A DNA stretch of 64,000 nucleotides, from positions 985,001 to 1,049,000 of the forward strand of contig JAPPUL010000079.1 in assembly GCA_026874595.1 (NCBI GenBank), in the 5' to 3' direction. Positions 26,824-36,048 of this stretch are shown here, piece by piece (position 1 is the first letter of the stretch; each line of letters starts with the position of its first letter). A program made the translations under genes and the position numbers. The notes below the pieces were generated by a model, which had not been told where the DNA came from, searched no databases, and saw only the letters and a list, made by a program, of their open reading frames with translations. Source of the stretch: Sipunculus nudus (lineage: Eukaryota > Annelida > Sipuncula > Golfingiida > Sipunculidae).

Positions 26824-26852
26824 AGATACTCCTTTGCCTATATTCTATATCG

Positions 26853-28163
26853 TTAAGCCATAATACGTTTGTAAAATGTGTTTGTAGCCCGCTCGTATAC
26901 TATCTGCCCTTCTACTATTGTGTGTGTTGCAAAGCCTTTTAGCTTCTTACCTATATATGGTGAGTTTTTACTTATCGAATGAAAAAAATCATCTCCTATT
27001 ACAATCTCCAAGTTGGGATCTATAATCGTTATATCTGCTTTGCCACCCTTTCTTAATTCCCCCCCCTCAACTTTTAACACTTTAGCAGGATTACTACTCA
27101 ATTTACGGACCATTTGGCTTAAGCTAATTTCTTTCTTGCATACAAGATGTGTATAGATTAACGGTAAGGTCGTCTCAAGACCTATTACTCCATAAGGCGC
27201 ATTTATAAATTCTGTGTCTTTCTCATTCGAAAGCCATGGTATATGTCCGCTTACTATTACATCTATTACATCCTCCTTCAAACCCTTTATTAGTGCCTTT
27301 TTATCTTCATGGGTCCTTAGGGGTGGTGATATCTTTAAATTTGTATCATAATTTGAATTAATTAAATTCTCTTCCGTCAAAGTTAAGTGATAGGGCATTA
27401 CTTCGCATGTCAACTTCAATCCCCTACATTTACCATATCTTATATGCTCAACCGACTCCTTTGTTGATATTGTCTTTATATGAAGTCTTGAGTTTGTGAA
27501 TTCGCAAAGCATTATATCTCTCATCACTTGCATATATTCTGCTATGTTAGGGATCCCTCTAAATCCAAGCAAGGTTGATACATATCCCTCATTCACACAA
27601 CCGTCCTTTGATAATTCCATATTCTCACAATAACTTAATATCGGTAAATCATACATTTTACAATATTCAAAGCCTTTTCGCATTATATTTGCATCCATAA
27701 TCGTCATGTCTGTAAGCCCATATACTCCCGCTTGAAAAAGCCCGTATATATCGCTTAACTCCTCTCCTAAAAGTCCCTTTGTAAGTCCTCCTATTGGAAA
27801 GACTTTTACAAGCGATATCTCTTTTGCTCGACTAAGCACATATTTTACTCCCAGCTTATTGTCTATTACTGGACTTGTATGCGGCATGCACGCTATCCCG
27901 GTATACCCTCCTGCTGCTGCACTCTCCATTCCCGTCTTTATTGTCCCTATATCTTCTCGACCAGGCTCTCGTAATATCATATTCATATCTATTAATCCCG
28001 GACTTACTATCTTACCTCCTGCATCTATCTCATCCACCCCCTCTACCTTTCCAAGTCCCTTTTGCATCCGCAATATCCTACCACCCCTTATCTCTATGTC
28101 TAATTTCTCCGCAAGTCCATTTGTCGGGCTTATAACTAATCCTCCCCTAATTACTAGACCCAT
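26853..28163 (-). CDS. Dihydroorotase-like protein without metal ligands (PyrC'/PyrX-type pseudoenzyme)
   Basis: 436 aa, clearly of the class-I dihydroorotase family (REPGRED, AAAGGYTGIACMP, SPPLRTHEDKKALIKGL, APYGVIGLET). Yet each ligand I can check is gone. The HxH after GLID is Asn61-Met-Ile63, the HCE-type His is Tyr178 (LSYCEN), the HI-x-H-x-ST His is Thr231 (LHIKTIST), and the catalytic Asp of the TDHAPH motif is Gly306 (SGHIPW). This is the pattern of PyrC' in Pseudomonas, where the inactive chain holds aspartate transcarbamoylase together. The gene overlaps pyrB by 17 bp, which supports a PyrB partner role. An active dihydroorotase should be elsewhere. Confidence 0.88.
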   Translation of the reverse strand: MGLVIRGGLVISPTNGLAEKLDIEIRGGRILRMQKGLGKVEGVDEIDAGGKIVSPGLIDMNMILREPGREDIGTIKTGMESAAAGGYTGIACMPHTSPVIDNKLGVKYVLSRAKEISLVKVFPIGGLTKGLLGEELSDIYGLFQAGVYGLTDMTIMDANIMRKGFEYCKMYDLPILSYCENMELSKDGCVNEGYVSTLLGFRGIPNIAEYMQVMRDIMLCEFTNSRLHIKTISTKESVEHIRYGKCRGLKLTCEVMPYHLTLTEENLINSNYDTNLKISPPLRTHEDKKALIKGLKEDVIDVIVSGHIPWLSNEKDTEFINAPYGVIGLETTLPLIYTHLVCKKEISLSQMVRKLSSNPAKVLKVEGGELRKGGKADITIIDPNLEIVIGDDFFHSISKNSPYIGKKLKGFATHTIVEGQIVYERATNTFYKRIMA

Positions 28164-29082
28164 GTCGACCCCCCAAAAGTAACGAAAATACCGACATCCG
28201 TACTGCTACCCCATTTGTTACTTGTTCTTCTATCGTAGAATTTGCACTGTAGGCTACTTCATAAGACAACTCTATCCCCCGGTTTATAGGACCTGGATGC
28301 ATTACTAAGGCTCCATCTTTTGCATATCTTATATTAAGCTCATTTACCGTGTATTGTCTTACGTAATCTTCTAACGACGGGAATAGTCTCTCCTGCTGCC
28401 TCTCAAATTGTATCCTAAGACAATATACTACATCAACTCCATTAAGACCCGTTTTTAAATCGTTATATACTTTGCACCCTAAATCTTCTATCTTCCTCGG
28501 TATCAATGTCGAGGGACCCACCACCCTTACCTCTGCTCCTAACTTATTTAAACCTATTATATTTGAACGTGAAACTCGGCTGTGAGTTATGTCTCCTACC
28601 AACGCTACCTTAAGACCTTTTATTCTACCCTTTTTCTCTTTTATTGTGTAAAGGTCCAGTAACGCTTGAGTCGGATGCTCGTGCGTTCCATCTCCCCCAT
28701 TTATTATCGATAATGAGGTCTTCTTAGATAAAAAATGGGGCGCTCCTGAGGCATTATGGCGTAGCACTATTATATCTGCATTTAAGGCTTCTACTGTCTT
28801 TGCTGTGTCTATTAGACTCTCTTGTTTTACTATACTGCTTGTTGTTGCGCTTATGTTTATTACATCTGCACTAAGGGCTTTTGCTGCTAGCTCAAATGAG
28901 GTTCGCGTGCGTGTCGATGGCTCGTAAAATACATTCACTACCATCTTCCCCCGCAGCAACGGCACCTTCTTTACTTGTCGCGTGAATATCTTTTTCATCC
29001 CTTCTGCTTGTCTTAGTATCTCTTCTATCTCTTCTCCCTCAAGCTCATAAAGTCCAAGCAAATCTTTTCTCTTATATTTCAA
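28147..29082 (-). CDS. pyrB: Aspartate carbamoyltransferase catalytic chain
   Basis: Carbamoyl phosphate + aspartate to carbamoyl aspartate, the committed pyrimidine step. 311 aa. The carbamoyl-phosphate loop FYEPSTRTRTSFE (about residues 52-64), the 80s-loop-like SSIVKQESLIDT, the GDGTHEHPTQALLD motif and MHPGPINRG are all present. No pyrI regulatory chain is seen; with the overlapping PyrC'-like gene, a class-A-type PyrB/PyrC' complex is plausible. It follows pyrR by 9 bp. Confidence 0.96.
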   Translation of the reverse strand: MKYKRKDLLGLYELEGEEIEEILRQAEGMKKIFTRQVKKVPLLRGKMVVNVFYEPSTRTRTSFELAAKALSADVINISATTSSIVKQESLIDTAKTVEALNADIIVLRHNASGAPHFLSKKTSLSIINGGDGTHEHPTQALLDLYTIKEKKGRIKGLKVALVGDITHSRVSRSNIIGLNKLGAEVRVVGPSTLIPRKIEDLGCKVYNDLKTGLNGVDVVYCLRIQFERQQERLFPSLEDYVRQYTVNELNIRYAKDGALVMHPGPINRGIELSYEVAYSANSTIEEQVTNGVAVRMSVFSLLLGGRHGSSN

Positions 29083-29091
29083 ATCCCAATT

Positions 29092-29634
29092 CTATCCTTG
29101 TCTCATATATATTACTCCCTCCTCTCCATCCTCCTCTTTTAACTTCACTTCTATCTTCTCTTTACTCCCCGATGATAACACCTTCCCACAATAATTAGGG
29201 CATATCGGTAACTCCCGCCCCCCCCGATCCACGAGTATTGCAAGCTCTATCTTCTTCGGCCGCCCGTAATCCATTATCTGATCTATTGCTGCGCGTATCG
29301 TTCGCCCCGTTTGAAGGACATCGTCTACTAGGATTATCCGCTTGCCTGATACGTCGAATAGTATATTTGTCTCCCCTACCTTAAGATCTCCTCCACGCTC
29401 TATAAAATCATCCCTATAAAGCGATATGTCTACTGTCCCATATTCTACCTCCCCCCCACTTAACTCCCCTCCCATTAACCCTATAAAGCGCTTTGCCAAT
29501 ATGTCCCCCCGCCTCACTATCCCTATAAAAGCAAGCCCTTTTTTCTCTCCTCTTTTTAATATCTTTTTTGACATCCCTATAAGCGCCTCACTTATTTCTT
29601 CCCCATCCATTATATTTTCTCGCTCTACTTTCAT
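29092..29634 (-). CDS. pyrR: PyrR bifunctional regulator / uracil phosphoribosyltransferase
   Basis: 180 aa phosphoribosyltransferase fold with the PRPP motif IILVDDVLQTGRTIRAA (about residues 115-131) and the PyrR-specific VDRGGRELPICPNYCGK. In Gram-positive bacteria PyrR binds pyr mRNA and causes attenuation. It is the first gene of pyrR-pyrB-pyrC'. The 117-bp leader between adk and pyrR is purine-rich on the coding strand and has a near-duplicate of about 14 bp, but I see no convincing terminator/antiterminator or PyrR binding loop, so RNA control is not shown. Confidence 0.93.
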   Translation of the reverse strand: MKVERENIMDGEEISEALIGMSKKILKRGEKKGLAFIGIVRRGDILAKRFIGLMGGELSGGEVEYGTVDISLYRDDFIERGGDLKVGETNILFDVSGKRIILVDDVLQTGRTIRAAIDQIMDYGRPKKIELAILVDRGGRELPICPNYCGKVLSSGSKEKIEVKLKEEDGEEGVIYMRQG

Positions 29635-29751
29635 CGCTTTTCTCCTTCCTCTATTCCCATATCTTACATTCCAATATCCTACATTCCCCCCTACTTAAAC
29701 CATACTCCCATCCCCTTGCTAAATCTTACATCCTAATTACAAATATACTCC

Positions 29752-30312
29752 CTACTCAAGAACTTTATCCACCCTCCTCACTATCTCTTTTATTTCTCCT
29801 TCCCCATCTACTCCTTCTAAGAGCCCAAGACCCCTATAGTAGCTTATTAGCGGCTTCGTTTGCTCTTTATACACCTTAAGCCGATTCTCTATTGTCTTTG
29901 CATTGTCGTCTGTTCGACCCTCCTTCGCACCTCGCCCCATAAGACGACTCTTTAATTCCTCCTCCCCTACGCGTATCTCTACTACCTTGTCTAATTTAAC
30001 CCCTACTCGCTTCAACATCTTGCCAAGCTCATCTGCTTGCACTTCTGTCCTCGGAAATCCATCCAACAAAAATCCTCCCCCACAATCAGCCTCCCCTAAC
30101 CTGCCCTCTATCATCTTTACTATTATTCCGTCCGGTACTAACTCTCCTCTGTCCATATACACCCTCGCCGCTTTCCCTAACTCTGTACCGCCTGATACCT
30201 CCTCTCTTAGCATCTCACCTGTTGATATGTGGACTAGCTTATACTTCTTTACTATATATTCACTTTGTGTCCCTTTCCCAGACCCAGGCGCCCCTAACAA
30301 TATTATATTCAT
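29752..30312 (-). CDS. adk: Adenylate kinase
   Basis: ATP + AMP to 2 ADP. 186 aa short form. P-loop GAPGSGKGTQ (residues 7-16), HISTGEMLRE, the AMP site GFLLDGFPRTEVQA (79-92), and RLMGRGAKEGRTDD with a short lid lacking the zinc cysteines. Transcribed in the same direction as pyrR with a 117-bp gap. Confidence 0.96.
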   Translation of the reverse strand: MNIILLGAPGSGKGTQSEYIVKKYKLVHISTGEMLREEVSGGTELGKAARVYMDRGELVPDGIIVKMIEGRLGEADCGGGFLLDGFPRTEVQADELGKMLKRVGVKLDKVVEIRVGEEELKSRLMGRGAKEGRTDDNAKTIENRLKVYKEQTKPLISYYRGLGLLEGVDGEGEIKEIVRRVDKVLE

Positions 30313-30547
30313 TCCTTTTCCCCTTTTTCTATTTTCTAAAACGCTCCTTTCTACCCTTATTTCAAATCTAGCTATTTATTCTTTCCATTTTCTATTATTT
30401 ATATTTTATTTATACTTTTTTTTATCAAAAACTCCTTCCCTTTGTAATCTTTCCTCTAGCATTTGGGTATATACTTTATGCTTTGTTTTTATTAGCTTTT
30501 GTCTTTAGAGTGAATAGCTCTTTATTAGGTTTATCGGAGGTTTTTTT

Positions 30548-30766
30548 ATGGCTAAACATTCTTCTTTTAACGTCTTGGGTATGTCTTGTTCTCATTGCGT
30601 TTCTAGAATTAACAAGGCTCTTTCTATTAACGGTATTTCTTCTGTTTCTGTCTCTTTGAAGAATAATACTGTCGACTTCGATTATGATGACTCTATCTTA
30701 GATATTAACAATACTGCTCGTGAGGCTATTCAAAAGGCAGGCTTTAGAGTAAATTTAGATAGTTAA
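30548..30766 (+). CDS. copZ: Copper chaperone, CopZ-like HMA protein
   Basis: 72 aa single heavy-metal-associated domain with metal motif GMSCSHC (residues 11-17) and the GF near the end (KAGFRVN). Delivers Cu(I) to the ATPase encoded 12 bp downstream. ATCGGAGG lies just before the ATG. Wobble positions are pyrimidine-rich, in contrast to the flanking minus-strand genes. Confidence 0.9.
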   Translation: MAKHSSFNVLGMSCSHCVSRINKALSINGISSVSVSLKNNTVDFDYDDSILDINNTAREAIQKAGFRVNLDS

Positions 30767-30778
30767 AAAGGCGAGGTA

Positions 30779-33028
30779 ATGCAACAGCAACAACAAACCT
30801 ATAAAGAACATAACGATATTTCTAAAGTCTTTTCTGTCTCCGGTATGACTTGTTCCGCTTGTTCGGCTTCCGTTACTAATACCATATCTAAGCTAGATGG
30901 AGTGGCCTCCGCTAACGTTAGTTTGCAGGAACACAAGGCTTTTGTTCACTTCAATCCTAACCTAATTAGCTCTTCGCAGATTGTAAACGCTATTAATGAC
31001 TCCGGTTACAAGTCCTCTGTATTTCAACAAGAATCCATCTTTGATACCGATTCTGAGCAGATACAATCCTCTCTAAAACAATCTCTTAAACAAAAACTCA
31101 TTTTTGCTGCCTCCTTATCTATTCCTGTCTTCATTATCTCTATGTTCAATATTAACTTGCCTTTCAAAAACTATATCCTCTTCATACTTACCGCTCTTGT
31201 GCAGTTTTACCCAGGTTCTCACTTCATCGTTCCAGCCCTTAAAAAAGCTCGGCATCTACAGTCCAATATGGATACCCTTGTCTCTTTAGGCACTTTGACC
31301 GCTTTCTTTTATAGCTCTTTTGTTACTTTTAAACTCATATCCGGTTATTTATACTTTGAGGCTTCTGCTGTTGTTATCTCTTTAGTCTTGCTTGGAAAGT
31401 ATATGGAGGCTATTGCTCAAAGCAAAACTTCTTCTGCCATTAAGCAGCTTGTTGCTTTACAGCCGCAGTTTGCTACCGTTATTCGGAATGACAAAGAAAT
31501 CAAAGTACATGTTAGGGATATCTTAATCGATGATATTGTTGCTGTTAGACCCGGGGATAAAATCCCTGTGGATGGGAGTGTCGTCTTCGGACAGACTTAT
31601 GTCGATTGCTCTATGTTCACCGGAGAACCCATCCCCATATTTGTTTCAACCGGGGATGACGTGCAGAGTGGCTCTATTAATCAAAATGGCTTTATTAAAG
31701 TTTGTGCTAAGAAAATCGGTAATGATACCTTCCTCGCTTCTATTATCTCTGTCGTTCAGCAGGCTTTAAGATCTAAAACCAATATTCAACGATTCGCTGA
31801 TAAGGTCTCTTCTATATTCGTTCCTATTGTACTCGCTTTGGCTTTAATTACTTTCTTTGCTTGGTGGGCTTTATTATCTTTTGGATTGGTTGCCTCTAAT
31901 TCCGTCTCTAATTTATCGATTCCTCTTATCAATACGGTTGCTGTTTTAGTTATTGCTTGTCCTTGTGCCTTGGGCCTTGCAACCCCTACTGCTATCGTCG
32001 TTGGTATCGGCAAAGGCGCTTTGAATGGCATCCTTATCAAAAATGCTCTCGTCTTAGAAAATACCAAGAATGTTGATACCATTGTCTTTGATAAAACCGG
32101 TACCCTCACCTTTGGCAAACCCTCTGTTACCGATATCGTTTCTCTTGACTCCAATATTGCACAAAACCAAATTATAAATTATGCTGCTACCCTTGAAAAT
32201 CTATCTGAGCACCCTCTGGCCTCTGCTGTCATTAATAAAGCCATCCAGCTAAATGTTTTTGACGCTAAACAATATGACGTTTCAAATTTTAAAGTCTTTA
32301 GCGGACAGGGCATCTCAGGAAGTATCAATAATAAACCATTTGTCTTGGGTAATATGAGCTTAATGATTTCTCTTAATATCTCTTTTGAAAATAATTCTCA
32401 TAAAAACATCTATCAGAACCTGTTGGAACAGGGTAAGTCTATTATCCTTATTGCTAATAGCAAATACATTATAGGTATTATTGCTTTGTTTGACCAAATT
32501 AGACCTGAGGCCTCTTCTGCTATCTCTAAATTACATGATATGAGGCTTAATACCATTATATTAAGCGGCGACCACAAAAATGCTTGCCTTAATGTTGCCA
32601 GTACCCTAAATATCAAAAATGTTCATTATGACCTTTTACCCAATCAGAAAATTGACTTTATTAAAAACTTACAAAAGAATAATAGTTGTGTGGCTATGGT
32701 CGGAGATGGCATTAATGATGCTCCGGCCCTTGCTCAAGCTAATATTAGCTTCTCCCTTGCCTCTGCATCGAATATCGCTATTCAGGCCGCCGATATCACT
32801 CTAATTAATAGCTCTTTAGATGATGTTATAAAGGCTATTAACCTTAGCCGTAAATCTATGGCCACCATTAAACGTAACTTGTTTTGGGCTTCAATATATA
32901 ACGTCATTGGCATACCTTTTGCGGCCTTTGGGCTCCTTAACCCCATGATTGCAGGATTTGCTATGGCTTTTAGTTCTGTCTCCGTTTTGACTAGTTCTTT
33001 ACTCCTTAAAAAGGCATCTATTAATTAA
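30779..33028 (+). CDS. copA: Copper-translocating P1B-type ATPase
   Basis: 749 aa Cu(I) export ATPase. One N-terminal HMA domain with GMTCSAC (residues 22-28), an eight-helix membrane domain with the CPC ion site (ACPCALGLATPT, about residue 392-403), phosphorylation site DKTGTLT near 438, the HP of SEHPLA for ATP, and hinge GDGINDAPAL near 641. A poly-Gln start (MQQQQQ) is odd but short. It forms a two-gene unit with copZ; no CueR- or CsoR-type regulator is seen nearby. The SD GCGAGG is 5 bp upstream. Confidence 0.95.
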   Translation: MQQQQQTYKEHNDISKVFSVSGMTCSACSASVTNTISKLDGVASANVSLQEHKAFVHFNPNLISSSQIVNAINDSGYKSSVFQQESIFDTDSEQIQSSLKQSLKQKLIFAASLSIPVFIISMFNINLPFKNYILFILTALVQFYPGSHFIVPALKKARHLQSNMDTLVSLGTLTAFFYSSFVTFKLISGYLYFEASAVVISLVLLGKYMEAIAQSKTSSAIKQLVALQPQFATVIRNDKEIKVHVRDILIDDIVAVRPGDKIPVDGSVVFGQTYVDCSMFTGEPIPIFVSTGDDVQSGSINQNGFIKVCAKKIGNDTFLASIISVVQQALRSKTNIQRFADKVSSIFVPIVLALALITFFAWWALLSFGLVASNSVSNLSIPLINTVAVLVIACPCALGLATPTAIVVGIGKGALNGILIKNALVLENTKNVDTIVFDKTGTLTFGKPSVTDIVSLDSNIAQNQIINYAATLENLSEHPLASAVINKAIQLNVFDAKQYDVSNFKVFSGQGISGSINNKPFVLGNMSLMISLNISFENNSHKNIYQNLLEQGKSIILIANSKYIIGIIALFDQIRPEASSAISKLHDMRLNTIILSGDHKNACLNVASTLNIKNVHYDLLPNQKIDFIKNLQKNNSCVAMVGDGINDAPALAQANISFSLASASNIAIQAADITLINSSLDDVIKAINLSRKSMATIKRNLFWASIYNVIGIPFAAFGLLNPMIAGFAMAFSSVSVLTSSLLLKKASIN

Positions 33029-33107
33029 ATCAGTTTTATATGCCTATTACAGAGAAGCCCATTCTAAGCGTGGTATACTATATAAAGCATATAATCTGCT
33101 TAAATTA

Positions 33108-33344
33108 TTATTCTGACATCTCTTGTATCGAAAAATAACTATGCCCTTCCTTCTCGCCTCCTGGACTTACTTTAGATTTATTCTTCTTTAGTAACTCTTT
33201 TATCTCTTTATTCTCCGAACCTTTTCTATCCAAGCCTAGATGCATGTCTTCCTTCAAATGTCTTATTATCCTAAGCACCACTTCAAGCATATCGTTTGGA
33301 AATTCTTTTAATTCTTTTAATATCTTCTCTTCCCCTTTTCGCAT
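33108..33344 (-). CDS. Small helical protein, DUF2281-like N-terminus (uncertain)
   Basis: 78 aa. The pattern KILKELKEFPNDMLEVVLRIIRHLKED resembles the N-terminus of DUF2281/antitoxin-type proteins, but the match is short and no toxin gene is adjacent. The C-terminal half is charged and probably disordered. It starts 17 bp after the end of the adenylate cyclase gene on the same strand, so it is likely in that operon. Function unknown. Confidence 0.5.
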   Translation of the reverse strand: MRKGEEKILKELKEFPNDMLEVVLRIIRHLKEDMHLGLDRKGSENKEIKELLKKNKSKVSPGGEKEGHSYFSIQEMSE

Positions 33345-33361
33345 TTTAACTACTTGCTCTC

Positions 33362-35857
33362 CTACTTTTTATCTAAATTTGTTACTCCATCCCAACCCTC
33401 ACCCGGAGACTTCTCTAAAAATTGTCTGCACCTCTCATAATACACCTTAGATAACATATCATCCGAAAAAAGCTCTAGAGACCTCCCGAATATCTCCTTC
33501 GCTTTCTCAAATTCCATACGCCTATAATAATCATACCCTTCTGCATGATTCAATTGTAATTGCCTAATAAGCCCCGCAATCGCCCCTTTTCGTCCCAATA
33601 CCTCATACAAAACTACAGGAGTGCTCCGTCCAACCACACGTACTTTGTCCACCTCTCGTACTTCTACTAGATCTTTTACAAATTCGTACGTTGTCCCTGA
33701 TATCATCGCATATGTTCCATAAAATTTATTTACTCCCTCAAGCCGTGCCGCAAGGTTTACTGTGTCTCCTATCATAGTATAATCCATACGCTGGCGTGAA
33801 CCCATGTTCCCTACCACCGCATTGCCTGAATTTATCCCTATCCGCATCCTTAAATCCGTAAGACCATATTCCGACCAAAGCCCCTCTAACTCCTTCATCC
33901 TATCTTGTATATCAAGTACTGCTGATATTGCCCTCCTTGCATGGTCTTCTTGATCCAGCGGAGCTCCCCAAAATGCTATTATTGCATCCCCTTCAAATTT
34001 GTCTACTACTCCATCGTATTTTATTATTATATCACACATTTCTGTTAAATAACTATTTAAAAGACCCACAAGTTCTTTTGGACTTAGACTCTCTGATATC
34101 GTTGTGAACTTCTCTATATCCGAAAAAAACGACGTTATCTCCCGATTTACACCCCCAAGCTGGAGCTTATCAGGATCCTCTATTATTATGTCTATCACTG
34201 CTGGCGATAAGTATTGTCCAAATATTCCTTTTATATGCTTTTTCTGCTTACTCTCCTTAAAATATTTTAATATACTTGTAACTGGGAAAGTTAAAAGTAG
34301 GCTCATTGTCATTGTCCCAAAATCTAGTAAAATATTAAATTGTGTGTAAAGCGTAAAGCCTATTAACACCAGCAAAAATATAACAGCCAATAATACTAAT
34401 ATCCCATAGCCCATAGACAGCCTGTTAACTATAAAATACAAAAGTAGTGGCAATATGAATATTATTACTCCCAAACTCCACTCCCCTCTATACTCGCGCA
34501 GCATATCATTATTTAATATGTTGTCTACTGCCGTTGCATGTACATGCACTCCTGTCTCCTTCTGATCAAATGGCGTTGCCCGCTGGTCAAACATTCCCGG
34601 CGCTATCGAGCCTATTAACACTATCTTATCTTTAAACGCTTTTGTATTTACTTTGTTTATAACATTATCTGGCACCTTCTTTACTAAATCAGGATTGCTT
34701 ACTAAAACCTCTTCACGTAACTTTTTAAGTAAACTATAATCTTTATATATATCCGCCTCTTTTATATCATCCCTTTTTAACTCCTCTTTATAATAAGCAC
34801 ATAGCTCCTTTATATGATCATATATCCTTAGAATGTCTATATGGTAAAAGGTTGGATAGATATGCCTTGTCCCGTAAAACTTTAATCTTACATTTCCGTT
34901 ATTGTCTAACGGTATTTTCCTATCATCAAGGTGTATCTCATCATCCTTTATCAAAACAGACTTAGGTTTTAAATAATGATACACTGTTGCAAAGGATAAA
35001 CTCGGATAATAATTCCCCCAGTACCTCATCAAAAGAGGCGTCCGCCTGGCTTTGCCATCAGTGTCAAGTGGCCCCTCAACTCCCGATACCTGCAATGTAT
35101 TGTCTCTAAGCTCCTTTATAGGTGGGACTGTTCTATAATACTCAATTATCTTATCACTCTCCTCTTCCTCTTTAACCGAGATTGAGTACTTCTTTAAAAA
35201 TGCTAGCTGTTGTTTTTTGTACCTCGATAATAATGTTGCCTTAAAATAGCCGTTCAATAATTCATAAACCCCCTCTGTATCAAGGCTATTTAACTCTGAC
35301 TCGCTTGACAATAACTTGAAACCCTTTAGAGCTTTTAGCCGTCCCTTTAAAAGCCCTTTAAGCTCCGTTAGGGGCTTTGCTTTCAACGTTTCTATCTTTC
35401 GGTCTATCAGTTTTCCAACATCTTCTTTCGTAGAGTAGAATGCCATCCCTATTATTATATTCTCAGCTTCACTTACTGCCTCTGCAAAGACTTCGTCATC
35501 CTTCTCCCCTACATAACTATAGACCGATGTCTCAGAAAACATAGAATCAAATACTATTAACCTCGCCCCTGATTTATTTAGAAAATCTATTAACCGTTTG
35601 TAAAAAGACCGCCGCCACGGCCAGCCCATATTATATACCGCTTCTGCCTCCTTAAGTCCCCTTTGGCTTGTATGTGCATATACTATATTATTACCTGGAC
35701 TCTTTTGTTTACTCGTAAGAAGTACTACCTCGTCTACCACTATGTTTTCTACATTCTCCATCATCCCTGACATATAAAGCAGCATGAATAATGTAGACAT
35801 GAAAAGTACTGTAAATAACCCTATATTAGCCTTTATAAATTCCTTTAGCCTTTCCAA
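33362..35857 (-). CDS. CHASE2-domain class III adenylate cyclase
   Basis: 831 aa integral membrane enzyme. Signal-anchor helix at 13-32, a large extracytoplasmic CHASE2 sensor (about 35-450, with NMGWPWRRSFYKRLIDFL, FDSMFSE and KIVLIGSIAPGMFDQRATPF), three transmembrane helices (about 455-540) and a cyclase domain (about 570-750). FFSDIEKFTTISE carries a metal Asp, VDKFEGDAIIAFWG the Lys typical of adenylate specificity, and DYTMIGDTVNLAARLE the second half-site. A short helical tail follows. The cAMP receptor could be the cNMP-domain protein at 58.5 kb; that is an inference. Confidence 0.9.
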   Translation of the reverse strand: MERLKEFIKANIGLFTVLFMSTLFMLLYMSGMMENVENIVVDEVVLLTSKQKSPGNNIVYAHTSQRGLKEAEAVYNMGWPWRRSFYKRLIDFLNKSGARLIVFDSMFSETSVYSYVGEKDDEVFAEAVSEAENIIIGMAFYSTKEDVGKLIDRKIETLKAKPLTELKGLLKGRLKALKGFKLLSSESELNSLDTEGVYELLNGYFKATLLSRYKKQQLAFLKKYSISVKEEEESDKIIEYYRTVPPIKELRDNTLQVSGVEGPLDTDGKARRTPLLMRYWGNYYPSLSFATVYHYLKPKSVLIKDDEIHLDDRKIPLDNNGNVRLKFYGTRHIYPTFYHIDILRIYDHIKELCAYYKEELKRDDIKEADIYKDYSLLKKLREEVLVSNPDLVKKVPDNVINKVNTKAFKDKIVLIGSIAPGMFDQRATPFDQKETGVHVHATAVDNILNNDMLREYRGEWSLGVIIFILPLLLYFIVNRLSMGYGILVLLAVIFLLVLIGFTLYTQFNILLDFGTMTMSLLLTFPVTSILKYFKESKQKKHIKGIFGQYLSPAVIDIIIEDPDKLQLGGVNREITSFFSDIEKFTTISESLSPKELVGLLNSYLTEMCDIIIKYDGVVDKFEGDAIIAFWGAPLDQEDHARRAISAVLDIQDRMKELEGLWSEYGLTDLRMRIGINSGNAVVGNMGSRQRMDYTMIGDTVNLAARLEGVNKFYGTYAMISGTTYEFVKDLVEVREVDKVRVVGRSTPVVLYEVLGRKGAIAGLIRQLQLNHAEGYDYYRRMEFEKAKEIFGRSLELFSDDMLSKVYYERCRQFLEKSPGEGWDGVTNLDKK

Positions 35858-35890
35858 AATAGCCTCTCATTCATATAATCTTGCATCCTA

Positions 35891-35932
35891 TCCTCTAAAT
35901 CCTATCCTCTAAATCCTATCCTCTAAATCCTA
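35891..35932. repeat. 14-bp tandem repeat x3
   Basis: TCCTCTAAATCCTA three times, directly upstream of the adenylate cyclase gene (minus strand start at 35857), in a non-coding spacer. Confidence 0.93.
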
Positions 35933-36048
35933 TCTGCCATACCAATATATTATCACCTCCTAAGCCCTTATCTATATCTTTTTTTTTAACCCTTTCTCTC
36001 TTTTATTAAAACTTTTCTTAGAAAAGTCTACTAAAAAGCGCTTTGACA

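Noticed and set aside
29635-29751. Possible PyrR-binding attenuator before pyrR
   Set aside because: Only purine-rich tract and a near-repeat; no stem-loop pair or terminator visible.
33108-33344. Antitoxin of a toxin-antitoxin pair or XseB
   Set aside because: No adjacent toxin-like gene, and the pattern does not fit XseB; left as a small unknown protein.
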